From an uncultured Clostridia bacterium (GTDB taxonomy: Bacteria; Bacillota; Clostridia; Oscillospirales; Acutalibacteraceae), in NCBI GenBank assembly GCA_947625785.1, contig CANQPS010000011.1:1-64000 (forward strand): a DNA stretch of 64,000 bases, read 5' to 3'. Shown one piece after another: positions 42,593 to 50,976 of this stretch. The notes under the pieces are model-generated. The model was not told where the DNA came from. It made no database searches and saw only the letters and a program-made list of their open reading frames with translations. The position numbers were made by a program, and so were the translations under genes. Position 1 is the stretch's first letter. Every line of letters starts with the position of its first letter.

Positions 42593-44776
42593 TCAATCAA
42601 TTTTGTCAGACAGCTCCTTGATTTTCTTATCAAGTGTCTCATCATCAATCGGCTCGTAATACATCCAATCGACCACCCTTATACCTCGTGCCTCGCACTT
42701 CTGCCGTTTGACGGCATCCCGCTCCTTTACTTTTTTCAATCCTTCTTCGCCGCCGAATATTTCCGTTGCCTGATAATGTTGTACGCCTTGGTACTCAAAC
42801 GCTGCATGAAGGCTGGGGACGAAGACATCTATCGACTGCCCTTCGAGCCAATCGGGAGCATATTGATATATCGCATCCGTATATCTTGTTTTTATAACCG
42901 TGAGCATCCTCTGCTCGGACACCCACTTGTGCTTGATTTCCGATGATGCCAGAGCGTCAGCATAACGTTTTTTTGCCACTTTCCGTATACTGATTTCGCT
43001 GTCACGCCATATCCCCCGCGCCTTTTTTAATAGATCGTCCCATGCCCCCAGATAATGCGCTTTCTCCTCCAAATACATCATTTTCAGAGGACGGATGCGG
43101 CTCATCGCATATTCCATTATCGGGCGGTTCACCTTGCTTATTTCCACGTCAAGCGTCGTCGCCTCGGACGGGTGAATAACTGTCCGCATATACCCATGCC
43201 ACTCGTGTGTCGTGGAGATAAACATATACAGCTGTTCGATGTCCGCGGTGCTGACATTCCCGAGCAAATAGCCATTGCCGATCTCACGCACATCCCCTTC
43301 CCTTTTCAGGAGCGTTTCGCACAAAATAGCATAACTGCTCTTTTTCTCCTTGAACGCAAATTCAAAGAATTTCTTCTCCTCGTCCGCGGCATCAGCGTAT
43401 ATTCCGCTTGACTCCACGTCGTTTATCAATCTTTCGATATCTTTTTCGACCTCGGAGACTTTGTTACGCTCGTCCAGAGCTTTTAGATAGGCTTCCTCGC
43501 TGTCATACTTTGTCGGGTCTAATTCGCCGTCCTTATATTTTACACGCCATTGGTTTTTCAGCGCATAAGCGTACCGCTCATCCGTATCAACAATTTCGTC
43601 TACTCTCTCGTCCAACTCCTTCTTCCATTTATCAAGTTTTTTGTTCAGAATTTTATTATCAAGCCACCGAAGAATTGTAATGATGAGTTTTGAAAATCCT
43701 GCCGCTGGATACGGGTTGTCCGAATATAAGCACCGTCCTTCGAGAGACTCTATCATGTCAATTTTTTGAGCCATCGTGCTCCCTTTGTTCTTGCGGATCA
43801 CAATGTCGAGAATATGAATCCCCAGGGCGAAGCGACCTTCGTCCATCGCCTCAAATATATACTCATCGAGGTTTAGAAGCGGGACTCCGACCTCTTCGAC
43901 CATTTTCTCAAATAAATCGAAGTGTTCATTGAAATAGTCGATAGCCTTTTCTGGGAAATCCTCGGGTTTATCTTCCAAATAGCCAAATGTCGCTCCGACA
44001 AGTGACTGCATCCCCTCCTCGTCATATTCTGCATACGGCAAGAATTTCTCCATCATCCACCGCCACGCATCCAACGCGAGGGCGGTGTCATACTCGGCAA
44101 GATAATTCATGAAATCGAAAATGAACTCTTCCTTCCCGTAATGCTCGATGAACTCCTCGGGCAAACCCACGTTATCCATATAGGCTTCCACGAAGTGATG
44201 ACGGAACCCATAGGTATAATCGCAGTATTTTGAGACAAATGTATCGCCTGCCAAAATGAGACGGCAACGTTTTCTCTCCAATACAGATTCCTTATCGCGC
44301 CCCTTTATGAAGGGCAGCATCTCCTTCGCCTCGCGGCATCTCTCCTGCATAGGCGTAAGTTCCTGCTCATCTTCGTCCGCTTCCGTATCAGACGTGGAGA
44401 CAGAAATTGTGATCTCAATTTCACATCCCCCACCGTCGTTCCCTGTCTCTATCTCTCCCCACTCGTTCTCCTCTTCGTCCTCTTCTCCTTCATCTCCGTC
44501 GCCATAATCATCGACATCTTCAAGGGTGTCGTCCTCGAAGGAAGAGTCGCCGTCATCGGAGCAGTCTTCATCATCCTCGTCATCTTCGTCCTCGTCGAGC
44601 GATGTCCCGCTCTTCCGCTTGCTCCACTCGTCAATCTCCCGTTGCTCATCTTCTTCGAGAATGAGAAATTCATCCGTGTCATAATGCCCATCCCCATCGA
44701 AATCGTAAATTCCCAATGGGTCTTTCATTTTGCCGATTTGATCAAAAAGGCTTTCGTCGTTTTTATTTTTACTCAT
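42593..44776 (-). CDS. Large acidic protein with C-terminal nuclease-like domain
   Basis: 727 residues. The N-terminus has an EF-hand-like calcium loop (DFDGDGHYDTDEF, about residues 24-36) followed by a very acidic stretch. A long helical middle leads to a C-terminal domain with IDVFVPSLHAAFEYQGVQHYQ near residue 650 and RDAVKRQKCEARGIRVVDWMY near 700. That Asp/Glu-x-Gln-G...Lys pattern resembles VSR/PD-(D/E)XK-type endonucleases. It directly follows a WYL regulator, an arrangement seen in phage-defence loci. Nuclease activity and any defence role are inferred. Confidence 0.75.
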   Translation of the reverse strand: MSKNKNDESLFDQIGKMKDPLGIYDFDGDGHYDTDEFLILEEDEQREIDEWSKRKSGTSLDEDEDDEDDEDCSDDGDSSFEDDTLEDVDDYGDGDEGEEDEEENEWGEIETGNDGGGCEIEITISVSTSDTEADEDEQELTPMQERCREAKEMLPFIKGRDKESVLERKRCRLILAGDTFVSKYCDYTYGFRHHFVEAYMDNVGLPEEFIEHYGKEEFIFDFMNYLAEYDTALALDAWRWMMEKFLPYAEYDEEGMQSLVGATFGYLEDKPEDFPEKAIDYFNEHFDLFEKMVEEVGVPLLNLDEYIFEAMDEGRFALGIHILDIVIRKNKGSTMAQKIDMIESLEGRCLYSDNPYPAAGFSKLIITILRWLDNKILNKKLDKWKKELDERVDEIVDTDERYAYALKNQWRVKYKDGELDPTKYDSEEAYLKALDERNKVSEVEKDIERLINDVESSGIYADAADEEKKFFEFAFKEKKSSYAILCETLLKREGDVREIGNGYLLGNVSTADIEQLYMFISTTHEWHGYMRTVIHPSEATTLDVEISKVNRPIMEYAMSRIRPLKMMYLEEKAHYLGAWDDLLKKARGIWRDSEISIRKVAKKRYADALASSEIKHKWVSEQRMLTVIKTRYTDAIYQYAPDWLEGQSIDVFVPSLHAAFEYQGVQHYQATEIFGGEEGLKKVKERDAVKRQKCEARGIRVVDWMYYEPIDDETLDKKIKELSDKID

Positions 44777-44783
44777 GCGCTGC

Positions 44784-45806
44784 CTACACCGTATAATTTT
44801 TCAGAGCTTGCTGGATATGTTCCTTGATCCGATCCACAACAGACTGCGGAGCCGTCACCTTCAACATCTCTCCGAACCCGCACACCCAGGCGAGGAACGG
44901 GTTGCTGATCTGCACTTCCACCGAGAACTCGATCTTGTCATCGCCCTTCGTGCGAATATCGATCCCGTCGCCGAATTTATCGTAAATGGCATCTAAAACG
45001 CTTATGGAACTCTCGAACGTCACTTCTTCGGTCTCGCCCCCGAACATACTTATCAGGCTCCTCTGGTGTTTGATAAGGTCGAAGTCGTCTTTCTCCTTGC
45101 TCGGAACAATCTCCTCGTCGAGCATACGAACCTCGTCCATTTTGTCTACGCGGTACTGAACCACGTTGCCGTGGTAGTCGTTGTAGCAGAAAAGGTAGTA
45201 CTTGTCGTCTTTGAAAATGGTGGCGACGGGGTTTACAACATACCAACGCCGCTCTCCGGGGACGCTCGTCCGCATCCGATACTGCCGCTGGTGCTTGATA
45301 TCATAATCAAAGTAGTAAAACCCCACTTTGCGCCTATTCGTAATTGCCTGTGCAATTTCATTGACCGAATAGTAGATACTCTCATTCGTTCCCTTGACCG
45401 TCCCGAACTGCACGATGTTATGCTTCAAGGCCTCGGCTTTCTGCGTTCCCGCGAGCTGCGCGATTTTATCGATTAGAACGGGCGTTTTCTTCTCCGTGAT
45501 GAAGCTCGCCGCCTGCACCGCATCCATGAGAATTTGTAGCTCGGGCAAATCAAAGCTGCGATCCAAGACATAGTACTCATTTCGTCTGCCTCGGTAGTTC
45601 AGAATCTCATAGCCGAAGTGATTGAGTTCCTCAATATTCCGATAGAGGGTACGGCGGTCGCATGATATACCGACTGCCGCCAGCTTCTCAATGAGCGTAG
45701 TGGTACTCATAGGATTGTCCTCGTCCGTCTCCCGGGACAAGATTTCCCATATTTTCAGGTACTTGATTTTAGAAATGCTGCCTGTATCCAAGGAAAATTC
45801 CTCCAT
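44784..45806 (-). CDS. WYL-domain transcriptional regulator (BrxR/CapW-like architecture)
   Basis: A 340-residue regulator with an N-terminal winged HTH (STTTLIEKLAAVGISCDRRTLYRNIEEL), a central WYL-type ligand domain (RKVGFYYFDYD, RRWYVVNPVATIF) and a C-terminal WCX-like part. Proteins of this build repress defence genes and release them on sensing nucleic-acid or nucleotide signals. It heads the nuclease operon. The start is ambiguous: ATG 45806 lies about five bases from the predicted transcription start, whereas TTG 45791 has GGAGG eight bases upstream. A 34-bp dyad adjoins its promoter. Confidence 0.87.
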   Translation of the reverse strand: MEEFSLDTGSISKIKYLKIWEILSRETDEDNPMSTTTLIEKLAAVGISCDRRTLYRNIEELNHFGYEILNYRGRRNEYYVLDRSFDLPELQILMDAVQAASFITEKKTPVLIDKIAQLAGTQKAEALKHNIVQFGTVKGTNESIYYSVNEIAQAITNRRKVGFYYFDYDIKHQRQYRMRTSVPGERRWYVVNPVATIFKDDKYYLFCYNDYHGNVVQYRVDKMDEVRMLDEEIVPSKEKDDFDLIKHQRSLISMFGGETEEVTFESSISVLDAIYDKFGDGIDIRTKGDDKIEFSVEVQISNPFLAWVCGFGEMLKVTAPQSVVDRIKEHIQQALKNYTV

Positions 45807-45817
45807 TCTGCCCCACT

Positions 45818-45846
45818 ATTATAGCACAAACCTTTCCTATTGTAAA
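45818..45846 (-). promoter_or_regulatory. WYL operon promoter
   Basis: TTTACA (45841-45846) and TATAAT (45818-45823) on the minus strand, spacer exactly 17 bases. Confidence 0.85.
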
Positions 45847-45880
45847 GAGCGAGGTGTCGCAAAAGTGTGACAGTTCGCTC
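45847..45880. promoter_or_regulatory. 34-bp interrupted palindrome (candidate WYL operator)
   Basis: GAGCGA-gg-TGTC, a 10-base centre, then GACA-gt-TCGCTC: a symmetrical dyad abutting the -35 box. A further 7-bp inverted repeat GTGCAGA/TCTGCAC lies at 45906-45923. Confidence 0.65.
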
Positions 45881-45936
45881 TGCCAGACTGTTTCTTTCGT
45901 AAAAAGTGCAGAGCCGTCTGCACAATTTCATCCAAG

Positions 45937-45968
45937 AAAAATTGCCCCCACCGTGAAAAACGGTGGGG
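45937..45968 (-). terminator. Terminator after the 174-residue gene
   Basis: CCCCACCG and CGGTGGGG pair around TTTTTCA on the minus strand, followed by GCAATTTTTC. It lies just past the stop at 45977 and separates this operon from the WYL operon. Confidence 0.9.
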
Positions 45969-45976
45969 TTTCGTTG

Positions 45977-46501
45977 TTATGTCTCTACGCTGATTGAAGC
46001 CAGCCATTCTTTGACTTCTTCCCGTTCCATGATGTCCTTTATCGGACGAAGCAGCCCATGCTCGCGGGCATACTCTTTTTCCCTAAAATGTTCCAGTAAA
46101 ATCTGATGCGCCTTGGGATCATCGTTCGCGTCCGTCCAGATGACAAGCGAGAGAACGGCGCATTTTCCCTCGATTTTTACGCGGTATTTCTCCTCATAGC
46201 ACATGGAAACGCCCCCGGAAAAGTAAACCGCAGCACCTTTCAAACCGTTCCGCACGACTTCAAACACCTCACCATCGACACGATCTTCAAGTCGAGCGGC
46301 ATCCTCAATCAACGCCTTCTTCATGTCCCTGCTCCTATCGAGGATCAGGTCGAAGTCGAAGTAATAGCGCGCTGCGCTCTTCCCCATGACATGGAAGGAG
46401 TCCGCAGACCATGTATCAATGAGCATTTCCGCTATGGCACCATTCGGAAAAGCTATGGAGAAATTGTCCCCGTGAATCTTGCCATCTTGTAATTTTAACA
46501 T
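45977..46501 (-). CDS. Unknown 174-residue protein
   Basis: Starts MLKLQDGKIHGDNFSIAFP at ATG 46501 with AAAGGAG about ten bases upstream. The mixed alpha/beta sequence contains KYRVKIEGKCAVLSLVIWTD and ends EEVKEWLASISVET. It is the last gene of the leftward accessory operon and is followed by a strong terminator. There are no membrane segments or known motifs, and the family is not recognised. Confidence 0.68.
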   Translation of the reverse strand: MLKLQDGKIHGDNFSIAFPNGAIAEMLIDTWSADSFHVMGKSAARYYFDFDLILDRSRDMKKALIEDAARLEDRVDGEVFEVVRNGLKGAAVYFSGGVSMCYEEKYRVKIEGKCAVLSLVIWTDANDDPKAHQILLEHFREKEYAREHGLLRPIKDIMEREEVKEWLASISVET

Positions 46502-46536
46502 TGTTTCAGTACTCCTTTATTTGAGTTTTCGCTCTT

Positions 46537-47328
46537 TTATATCTCTTCCTCATCTTCCAGCACGATGCAATTTACGAAGTGCGATGCGGCGGTGCAGGCA
46601 TCGATGGCGATGATCCCCTCTCCGTAATACGGCGTGAAATCTGCGCCTTCCCCAAATTCTGTCTTTGCGTCACCGTAAAAGTGATGACCGAAGGAAGCAT
46701 GATAATGTCCGCAGACAATCGTTTTCTCTGGCTCCGTCACTCCGCAATCCGCCGCCAGCATACCGTTGAACCACCTCGCCTCGCTCCATTTCTTTTGATC
46801 GCTCTCTCGCCAGTGATCGAGGGGACGGAAATAGTACGGTTGGCTGCCTCCAATCGGAACTGCGGGGATCCATCCATGGACGAAAATATACTTCTTTGTC
46901 TCGAAATAGTCCCTCATCGCAGGAAGGATCGTCTTGAAAAACGGTGTCGCTCTCATTTTGAGCGCGACCTGCTCCGGCATAGCCATAGCATCGTTGAAAT
47001 CGGTATGCGTGAGCTGGAAAATCGTCTGCGCCGTTCGATTGTGCCAATGGTGTGAATACATGATCCCGAACTCCATCCATTCGGGAAGGTGCTCTACCAA
47101 CTCTTCCATGAGGTCTTCGTGATTCCCCCGAATGAGAATCACGAGGTCTTTTTTTATTAAATCGACGATAAACTCCTGGACCTTCTCGGCTTGCTCACCG
47201 CGGTCGAAAAGATCACCGCAAACAATGAGCTTGTGCGGTTGCTTGTCTTCAAAAAAACCTTTTTCTTTCAATGCTGTTATGAGCGGATCGTAGAACCCAT
47301 GCACGTCCGCAACAACATAATATCTCAT
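46537..47328 (-). CDS. PPP-type metallophosphatase
   Basis: A 263-residue calcineurin-like phosphoesterase with the metal-binding motifs DVHG (residues 8-11), GDLFDRG (38-44) and GNHED (68-72) and a C-terminal CGHYHASFGHHF. These match serine/threonine protein phosphatases or bis(5'-nucleosyl) tetraphosphatases of the PPP group, many of which occur in phages and plasmids. GGAGGGGAC precedes the ATG. The substrate cannot be told from sequence. It may counter host signalling or act on protein phosphorylation. Confidence 0.88.
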   Translation of the reverse strand: MRYYVVADVHGFYDPLITALKEKGFFEDKQPHKLIVCGDLFDRGEQAEKVQEFIVDLIKKDLVILIRGNHEDLMEELVEHLPEWMEFGIMYSHHWHNRTAQTIFQLTHTDFNDAMAMPEQVALKMRATPFFKTILPAMRDYFETKKYIFVHGWIPAVPIGGSQPYYFRPLDHWRESDQKKWSEARWFNGMLAADCGVTEPEKTIVCGHYHASFGHHFYGDAKTEFGEGADFTPYYGEGIIAIDACTAASHFVNCIVLEDEEEI

Positions 47329-47340
47329 GTCCCCTCCATG

Positions 47341-47538
47341 TCAAAATTCAACCCAGTCGGGTTGCTCGCGTTCGGGGGAGATAATCGCCATTTGTTTGAA
47401 CTGTACTTCCCCCGGCTCCAATACAAACTCGCCTTTATGGTATTTTTCCCCGGCAATTCTGATTGCCTCGGCATCGCTGCTTGCCTCTACCTCGAACTCA
47501 TCGACGACGGTCTCTTCAATCGCAATTTTATACTTCAT
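47341..47538 (-). CDS. DpnD/PcfM-like small protein
   Basis: A 65-residue protein, MKYKIAIEETVVDEFEVEA..., with the repeated acidic strand pattern of the DpnD/PcfM family, found on conjugative plasmids and in mobile elements. ATG 47538 follows GGAGAGG. It overlaps the preceding Phd-like gene by four bases. No activity is known for the family. Confidence 0.72.
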   Translation of the reverse strand: MKYKIAIEETVVDEFEVEASSDAEAIRIAGEKYHKGEFVLEPGEVQFKQMAIISPEREQPDWVEF

Positions 47539-47723
47539 TTTTCCTCTCCGCAAATACCCGCCGCCCTCATTCCCTCGATGATTTCCTCTCGGCTCTTTTC
47601 GGGCTTTGTCAGAACGGCTATGATCCGTCCCTTCCGCGTGATATAAATGTCCTCTGCTGCGGAAATATCCAGATATTTGTCAACGTTGCGGGCGATCTCC
47701 TCATCTGTTACAATCTTGCTCAT
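47535..47723 (-). CDS. Phd/YefM-like antitoxin without a visible toxin
   Basis: A 62-residue protein. The pattern DISAAEDIYITRKGRIIAVL is typical of Phd/YefM antitoxin N-terminal domains, and the C-terminus is a short helix. No RelE/ParE/Doc-type toxin gene follows; the next gene is DpnD-like. It overlaps the upstream 248-residue gene by four bases. It may act as an orphan antitoxin that neutralises host or plasmid toxins. Confidence 0.68.
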   Translation of the reverse strand: MSKIVTDEEIARNVDKYLDISAAEDIYITRKGRIIAVLTKPEKSREEIIEGMRAAGICGEEK

Positions 47724-48466
47724 GTCCCTACCGGGTCCTTATAAGCGTAGCACTCCTTGGCGGTCAAACAAAGTCCGCAAGGAAGCGTGACATTGTATCC
47801 ATAGCGGTCTATCTTAACAGCATCTATCACGGTGAACCTGCCCGCATACTCTGCTGCCTTGGGCAACCGCTCTGCCAGCTTCCGCAGATCGATCATGCAA
47901 TATGAACTATCGTTAAACCCGAGCGAAAGCCCCCAAGGTTTGGATAACCTTGCGGAAGCGATCCGAATCGGTGTCCTATCCGTGATGATGAGCGGACCCT
48001 CGTTCTCTCTCATCCGATACCACTCTTCCTTCATCCGCAGTTCGCGCATAATTTCTTCCGTATTGATATCAGGAGAGTAGATTTTCACCTTCTCGATAAG
48101 CGATTCTCCGATGAACCCATCCATGGCGTAATCATATCCCTCGTACCAGAACGCGCCATCCTTGGGTTTGGCAACGATTTTCTCATGATACGACACATAG
48201 ATCGTGTCGTATTTATGGCAATGATTTACGATGAAGTAATTGGGCACATATACGATATCTACGATGCCTTTGGCAGAGATGTACCCGTGCCTCTTATAGA
48301 GATACCCGTGGACATACCAATCGGGCAAGTCCTCGGGTTGAATTTTCGTCGGATAACGACCTCCTGCCCACAGGTAATCATTCGGCAGAAAAACAGCCTG
48401 GAGCTGGCGATCAATGAGCCGCACGGCGGACTCCATATAGAGATTCGCGCGGAATTTCTTTGCCAC
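47720..48466 (-). CDS. Unknown 248-residue protein
   Basis: The most likely start is GTG at 48466, eight bases after AGGAGG, rather than the upstream TTG at 48484. The protein (KKFRANLYMESAVRLIDRQ...) is rich in Tyr and contains GYLYKRHGYISAKGIVDIVY and NHCHKYDTIYVSYHEK. No membrane span or known catalytic signature is evident. It is cotranscribed with the neighbouring accessory genes. Function unknown. Confidence 0.68.
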   Translation of the reverse strand: MAKKFRANLYMESAVRLIDRQLQAVFLPNDYLWAGGRYPTKIQPEDLPDWYVHGYLYKRHGYISAKGIVDIVYVPNYFIVNHCHKYDTIYVSYHEKIVAKPKDGAFWYEGYDYAMDGFIGESLIEKVKIYSPDINTEEIMRELRMKEEWYRMRENEGPLIITDRTPIRIASARLSKPWGLSLGFNDSSYCMIDLRKLAERLPKAAEYAGRFTVIDAVKIDRYGYNVTLPCGLCLTAKECYAYKDPVGT

Positions 48467-48484
48467 TTCGTTTTCCTCCTGCAA

Positions 48485-49135
48485 TCAACTCGTCGTGATG
48501 ATCAAACGGACATCACTATACGAAACTTCCGACCGACTAACACCCGAATCGTATGGGAAGCCATTCTCCAAAAACCAAAGCAGGAGCATTTCCACTTTCG
48601 TATTCAAGTCCGTTAGAATCTCATAATTCGTGTTCGGTTCATTCCACTCATACCATGCGTATTCAAGCTTGTCTGCCGCCGACAGCTTCCTGTATTCAGA
48701 CGGGGACAACCACATGGAGATTGTGTCTGTCTCTTCAACCTCGAACGCCGCAATCTCACTCTTGATGACATACCCACGGTATTTGTACGGTCTATCCTTC
48801 ACAACTCTGTTTTTAATCGCGGGGACATAGCCAACTGTAAAAACTTGCGACTGATAATATTGCCGATAGGTGATATTCTTGCTAAAAAAGTCCTTGGTGG
48901 CGTCGTCCAACGGCTGATGAAACAGCCCCATGATCTCTTCGGAAGCATCCTCGGGAACGCCTCCCCCGGTGATATAACCGTCCCGCAGATCCTGCACGAA
49001 GAAATGCAGGGAAGACCTACCGCTTCTCAACGGGCACAAGACCGTCTCCCCCTTGACGTTCTTAATGAGCGGACTTATATTATACCACCTGTGTCCTGCC
49101 TTCACTTCGGCGTAAATCTTATAATCAATCCCCAT
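48485..49135 (-). CDS. Unknown 216-residue protein
   Basis: Begins MGIDYKIYAEVKAGHRWYNI, with GGAGG nine bases before the ATG, inside the end of the antitoxin-like gene, which it overlaps by 11 bases. The first 50 residues look like a beta-rich domain. The C-terminal half (SMWLSPSEYRKLSAADK...) is helical. It resembles accessory proteins of unknown role common on large Firmicute elements and phages. No catalytic motif. Confidence 0.68.
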   Translation of the reverse strand: MGIDYKIYAEVKAGHRWYNISPLIKNVKGETVLCPLRSGRSSLHFFVQDLRDGYITGGGVPEDASEEIMGLFHQPLDDATKDFFSKNITYRQYYQSQVFTVGYVPAIKNRVVKDRPYKYRGYVIKSEIAAFEVEETDTISMWLSPSEYRKLSAADKLEYAWYEWNEPNTNYEILTDLNTKVEMLLLWFLENGFPYDSGVSRSEVSYSDVRLIITTS

Positions 49136-49463
49136 TCTGTTCTGCCTCCGACCGTTTTACCTTCTCTATAATACGCGCCCACGCTTCATCGGCGGGGACG
49201 ACCTTCCCCTCTCTCACTTCCTCTTCCGCCTCGGCGATCTTCTGATACAAGTCAAACCGCTCCAAGACCTCATCTGACGGAAGCACAATCGGGAACGGGA
49301 TGCTCCGCGTATATACGACCTGATATAGAAAGACATTGATCGCCACGTCAAGCGGAAGTCCCAGCAGATTGCAGATATGCTGCGCGGGGGCAATGATTCG
49401 TTTGTCGAGCGTGACTTTGACCGACTTCTTCTCGATTTTTTCAATTTCCATTGATTTATCCAT
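49125..49463 (-). CDS. RelB/DinJ-like antitoxin without a visible toxin
   Basis: 112 residues, starting at ATG 49463 eight bases after GGAGGT. The ribbon-helix-helix region (KSVKVTLDKRIIAPAQHICN, then LLGLPLDVAINVFLYQVV) and the proline motif RSIPFPI are typical of RelB/DinJ antitoxins, while the acidic C-terminus would be the toxin-binding part. Neither neighbour looks like RelE/YafQ, so it is probably an orphan or acts with an unrecognised partner. It overlaps both neighbours by a few bases. Confidence 0.75.
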   Translation of the reverse strand: MDKSMEIEKIEKKSVKVTLDKRIIAPAQHICNLLGLPLDVAINVFLYQVVYTRSIPFPIVLPSDEVLERFDLYQKIAEAEEEVREGKVVPADEAWARIIEKVKRSEAEQNGD

Positions 49464-50067
49464 CTCCGAATACCTCCTCATAAAATCTGTTCCAATTCAG
49501 TTCAGCCGTAGCGTAATACTCCCGCGCCGTCGCCTCGCTGTCAAAAGTTTTCTCCAACACACCGAGTGTATTTTCCATGAACTTGCCATCCACCCTGATC
49601 ATGCCCGGATGCCCCATAAGCGGTTCATCGAGCGCGATCCAGCGTCTTGCGTCGATGATGTCGTCTTGATACCTCGGACGTTCCACCCGCGACCAGAACG
49701 CGACATAGTATTTCTCCCCGCTCCGGAAAAGGCACCTTCGTCCCGTTGCCTTTGTCATTCGGAGCTTGTAGATGAAATCATAGACGTTCTGGAACGAATA
49801 GGAGAGCTTGCTCAATACAAACTCCTTTTCATCCAAGAGCCTCGTAGGGCGCGCAAATTGAACTTCTAACTGTCCTGCGTAGTGTTTGATCTTCTCTTCC
49901 CCCGCGGCGAACTTCTCGAACGTTTCGCGAAGGTCGTTTTGTTCTCCCTTGCAACCATCGAGAAGCCTGCGGAAGTCGTTGAGTGTCCCGAAATATTCCT
50001 TCGTCCACGATATGAAGCCTGGAACTGCATAATCAGACAGCTCAAAGATAAAGAACTCACCGCTCAT
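49456..50067 (-). CDS. Unknown 203-residue protein
   Basis: Starts MSGEFFIFELSDYAVPGFIS, directly after the AbrB-like stop (TAGATG), with GGGAG upstream. Residues 95-150 (YDFIYKLRMTKATGRRCLFR, then EKYYVAFWSRVERPRYQDD) form a plausible domain, and the C-terminus contains AREYYATAELNWNRFYEEV. The last eight codons overlap the antitoxin-like gene. Its position between an AbrB-like protein and a RelB-like protein raises the chance that it belongs to a toxin-antitoxin type module, but nothing in the sequence proves this. Confidence 0.65.
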   Translation of the reverse strand: MSGEFFIFELSDYAVPGFISWTKEYFGTLNDFRRLLDGCKGEQNDLRETFEKFAAGEEKIKHYAGQLEVQFARPTRLLDEKEFVLSKLSYSFQNVYDFIYKLRMTKATGRRCLFRSGEKYYVAFWSRVERPRYQDDIIDARRWIALDEPLMGHPGMIRVDGKFMENTLGVLEKTFDSEATAREYYATAELNWNRFYEEVFGDG

Positions 50068-50268
50068 CTATTGCTCTCCCTCATCCGTCACCCGCTGCAA
50101 GGCGGAGACTGCGGCATCGGCAAGAGCCTCCGTTTTTACAAGTTGCACACTTCCGTCGCAGAGACGAAGGAAAGTGACCTCGCTCCCCGGGACTAACTCC
50201 AACTGTTTTCTCACGGCTGCGGGGATCGTAACTCTCCCTCGGGCAGATATCTTCACCGTCCAGATCAT
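50068..50268 (-). CDS. AbrB/MazE-type DNA-binding protein
   Basis: A 66-residue SpoVT-AbrB domain protein: VKISARGRVTIPAAVRKQLE followed by PGSEVTFLRLCDGSVQLVK. ATG 50268 follows GGGGGTG. Such proteins are swapped-hairpin DNA binders and act as transition-state regulators or as MazE/VapB antitoxins. It heads the accessory operon. Two 11-bp direct repeats upstream of its -10 box could be its own operator. Confidence 0.82.
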   Translation of the reverse strand: MIWTVKISARGRVTIPAAVRKQLELVPGSEVTFLRLCDGSVQLVKTEALADAAVSALQRVTDEGEQ

Positions 50269-50299
50269 CGGACACCCCCTTCTGAATGTCTTCGCGACC

Positions 50300-50368
50300 A
50301 TTATACCATGTCCGACACCTCTTTTTCCGTTCTGCACGAAAATGTAATAGAAATTCGCGAAAATGTAA
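50300..50368 (-). promoter_or_regulatory. AbrB-like gene promoter region with 11-bp direct repeats
   Basis: A TATAAT box lies at 50300-50305 (minus strand) without a good -35. CGAAAATGTAA occurs twice, at 50337-50347 and 50358-50368, 21 bp apart. This spacing suits a dimeric regulator. Confidence 0.5.
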
Positions 50369-50449
50369 AAAAATATGCCAAACAAACCGACAGTCATGCG
50401 GTTGACCGCCAGTCGATTGTCTGCTCGATAGACAGAAGGTAGAATATAG

Positions 50450-50812
50450 TCAGTTCTTCTGCCGCTTCGAGAGAAAACCGTATTCGCGCATCGCCTTCTT
50501 CAATGCCTTTGCGCTCTCAATGATCACCCGCCGTTCATAAGGGTTGCAATCAATGAAGACTTCGGTATATTCGGATGAATCCACCGCCAAGGGACTGTTC
50601 AAACTCTCCGCAAGAAGATAGTCCGCGGTAGTCCGCATGGCGTTCGCGATCTCCACAAGTGTTTCGAGGCTGGGGCACTTAATGCCGCTCTCCAAATAGC
50701 TTACATAAGTCGGCGACTTATCGATCATTTCCGCAAGTTCCGCCTGCGACAGCCTGCACTTGCGGCGCACCTCTTTGATGCGTTTGCCAAGCATGATGTA
50801 TTTGAGTTCCAC
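50450..50812 (-). CDS. XRE-family HTH regulator, leftward
   Basis: A 120-residue Cro/C1-type repressor. The HTH is KCRLSQAELAEMIDKSPTYVSYLESG. I prefer the GTG at 50812, eight bases after GGAGGAG, over the internal ATG. The C-terminus (EVFIDCNPYERRVIIESAKALKKAM) resembles that of the divergent XRE gene, so the two may be distant paralogues controlling each other across the shared spacer. Confidence 0.85.
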   Translation of the reverse strand: MELKYIMLGKRIKEVRRKCRLSQAELAEMIDKSPTYVSYLESGIKCPSLETLVEIANAMRTTADYLLAESLNSPLAVDSSEYTEVFIDCNPYERRVIIESAKALKKAMREYGFLSKRQKN

Positions 50813-50921
50813 TATTTTTACTCCTCCGTGAAAATAGTCCAACTCAATTATAAGCGTTCCGCTATAACATAGCCATTTGGTTATTTCTATTTTAACCGAC
50901 ACATGATAAAATGGCAACTGA

Positions 50922-50941
50922 TTATCGCCCATTGGCGATAA
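50922..50941. promoter_or_regulatory. Palindrome between divergent XRE genes
   Basis: TTATCGCC-CATT-GGCGATAA, perfect 8-bp arms, 36 bases before the rightward XRE start. A likely repressor site. Confidence 0.65.
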
Positions 50942-50976
50942 AAAGGTGAAATTTTCAAGACAGGAGTCTCGTTGCC

